A stretch of DNA of 30,104 nt from Lichenicola sp964248625 (lineage in GTDB: Bacteria > Pseudomonadota > Alphaproteobacteria > Acetobacterales > Acetobacteraceae). Below are positions 29,832 to 30,104 of this stretch, piece after piece. The stretch covers positions 1 to 30,104 of the forward strand of contig CAXTZG010000047.1 in assembly GCA_964248625.1 (NCBI GenBank), written 5' to 3'. A model generated the notes under the pieces. It was not told the origin of the DNA. It saw nothing but the letters and a program-made list of their open reading frames with translations, and searched no databases. Both the position numbers and the translations under genes were made by a program. Positions within the stretch are counted from its first letter, which is position 1. Each line of letters begins with the position of its first letter.

Positions 29832-30104
29832 CTACCAGGCGAAGCGGGCCAGCGCGCCGCGGGGCGTGCCGATCACGCTGTCGTCGCGCATCACGGCCAC
29901 GCCGCGCAGGACAGTGGCGACCGGCCAGCCGGTGACGGCCATGCCGTCGAACGGGGTCCAGCCGCAGGGGGTGGCGATCCAGTCGTTGCGGATGGTGCGG
30001 CGCGCCTTCATGTCGACGAGCGTGAAGTCGGCGTCGTTGCCCGCCGCGATCCGCCCCTTGCCCGCCATGTTGTAGACCCGGGCGGGCCCCGCCGCCATCA
30101 GGTC
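29832..30104 (-). CDS. Dihydroorotase-like amidohydrolase, C-terminal fragment
   Basis: The last about 90 residues of an amidohydrolase, open to the right edge of the window (reading DLMAAGPARVYNMAGKGRIA at the edge; TAG at 29832-29834). The pattern GKGRIAAGNDADFTLVDM, then CGWTPFDGMAVTGWPVATV and GTPRGALARF, is typical of the C-terminal composite domain of dihydroorotases of the pyrC/allantoinase-like class. The catalytic metal ligands lie in the missing part, so allantoinase or another cyclic amidohydrolase cannot be excluded. It is the upstream neighbour of the SCO gene on the same strand. Confidence 0.85.
   Translation of the reverse strand, partial: DLMAAGPARVYNMAGKGRIAAGNDADFTLVDMKARRTIRNDWIATPCGWTPFDGMAVTGWPVATVLRGVAVMRDDSVIGTPRGALARFAW

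Noticed and set aside
28357..30075. A 572-codon plus-strand open frame over the MFS and SCO genes
   Set aside because: It is in a different frame from the MFS gene before the gap and antisense to SCO; the reading is low complexity.

Overview
The window is GC-rich chromosomal DNA from an alphaproteobacterium, most likely of the order Rhodospirillales (Acetobacteraceae-like). The evidence is gene content and order rather than a ribosomal RNA: a yceD-rpmF-plsX-fabH-ihfA-merR block, COQ9 next to rpsU (ubiquinone user), a yfgM-bamB-der block, and ffh-rpsP-rimM-trmD-rplS running into leuC-leuD-leuB. Genes are tightly packed, with several 1-4 base stop/start overlaps. No spacer exceeds 300 bases. 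I see no rRNA, insertion sequence, prophage, integrase, CRISPR array or toxin-antitoxin pair, and no base-composition island.

Layout: (1) 1-2302, plus strand: 3' part of an MFS permease and an AI-2E family (PerM-like) membrane protein. (2) 2336-6733, minus strand: tRNA-Pro(GGG), then, in transcription order from the right, yceD, rpmF, plsX, fabH, ihfA, merR, linking fatty-acid initiation, a ribosomal protein and nucleoid/transcription factors. (3) 6897-7460, plus: bamE, divergent from yceD. (4) 7492-10272, minus: a coupled marR / OmpR-type regulator / EnvZ-type kinase operon, divergent from ilvE (10382-11284, plus) across a 109-base spacer holding a palindrome. (5) 11313-12890: COQ9 and peptide deformylase (minus), divergent from rpsU (plus), which ends in a clear intrinsic terminator. 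(6) 12998-19813, minus: ffh, rpsP, rimM, trmD, rplS, then leuC, leuD, leuB, with a double-hairpin element between rplS and leuC. (7) 19993-22239, plus: kup and a 58-residue charged protein. (8) 22297-25839, minus: a YfgM-like protein, bamB and der. (9) 25986-27702: a small lipoprotein (plus), a secreted coiled-coil protein (minus) and a creatininase-family protein (plus). (10) 27851-30104: an AraJ-type MFS permease interrupted by 10 Ns (assembly gap), overlapped at its 3' end by a minus-strand SCO protein, preceded by the 3' end of a dihydroorotase-like gene.

Most of the window is conserved housekeeping sequence: translation, outer-membrane assembly (BamE, BamB), fatty-acid initiation, branched-chain amino acid synthesis (ilvE, leuBCD) and protein targeting. 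I did not find a clear new system. The best leads are the marR/two-component/ilvE divergon with a candidate operator, the short conserved-looking protein at 22063, the creatininase-family protein with substituted metal ligands, the double-hairpin element in the rplS-leuC spacer, and two unassigned exported proteins. All functional calls rest on recognising protein families and motifs by eye; no database search was run.
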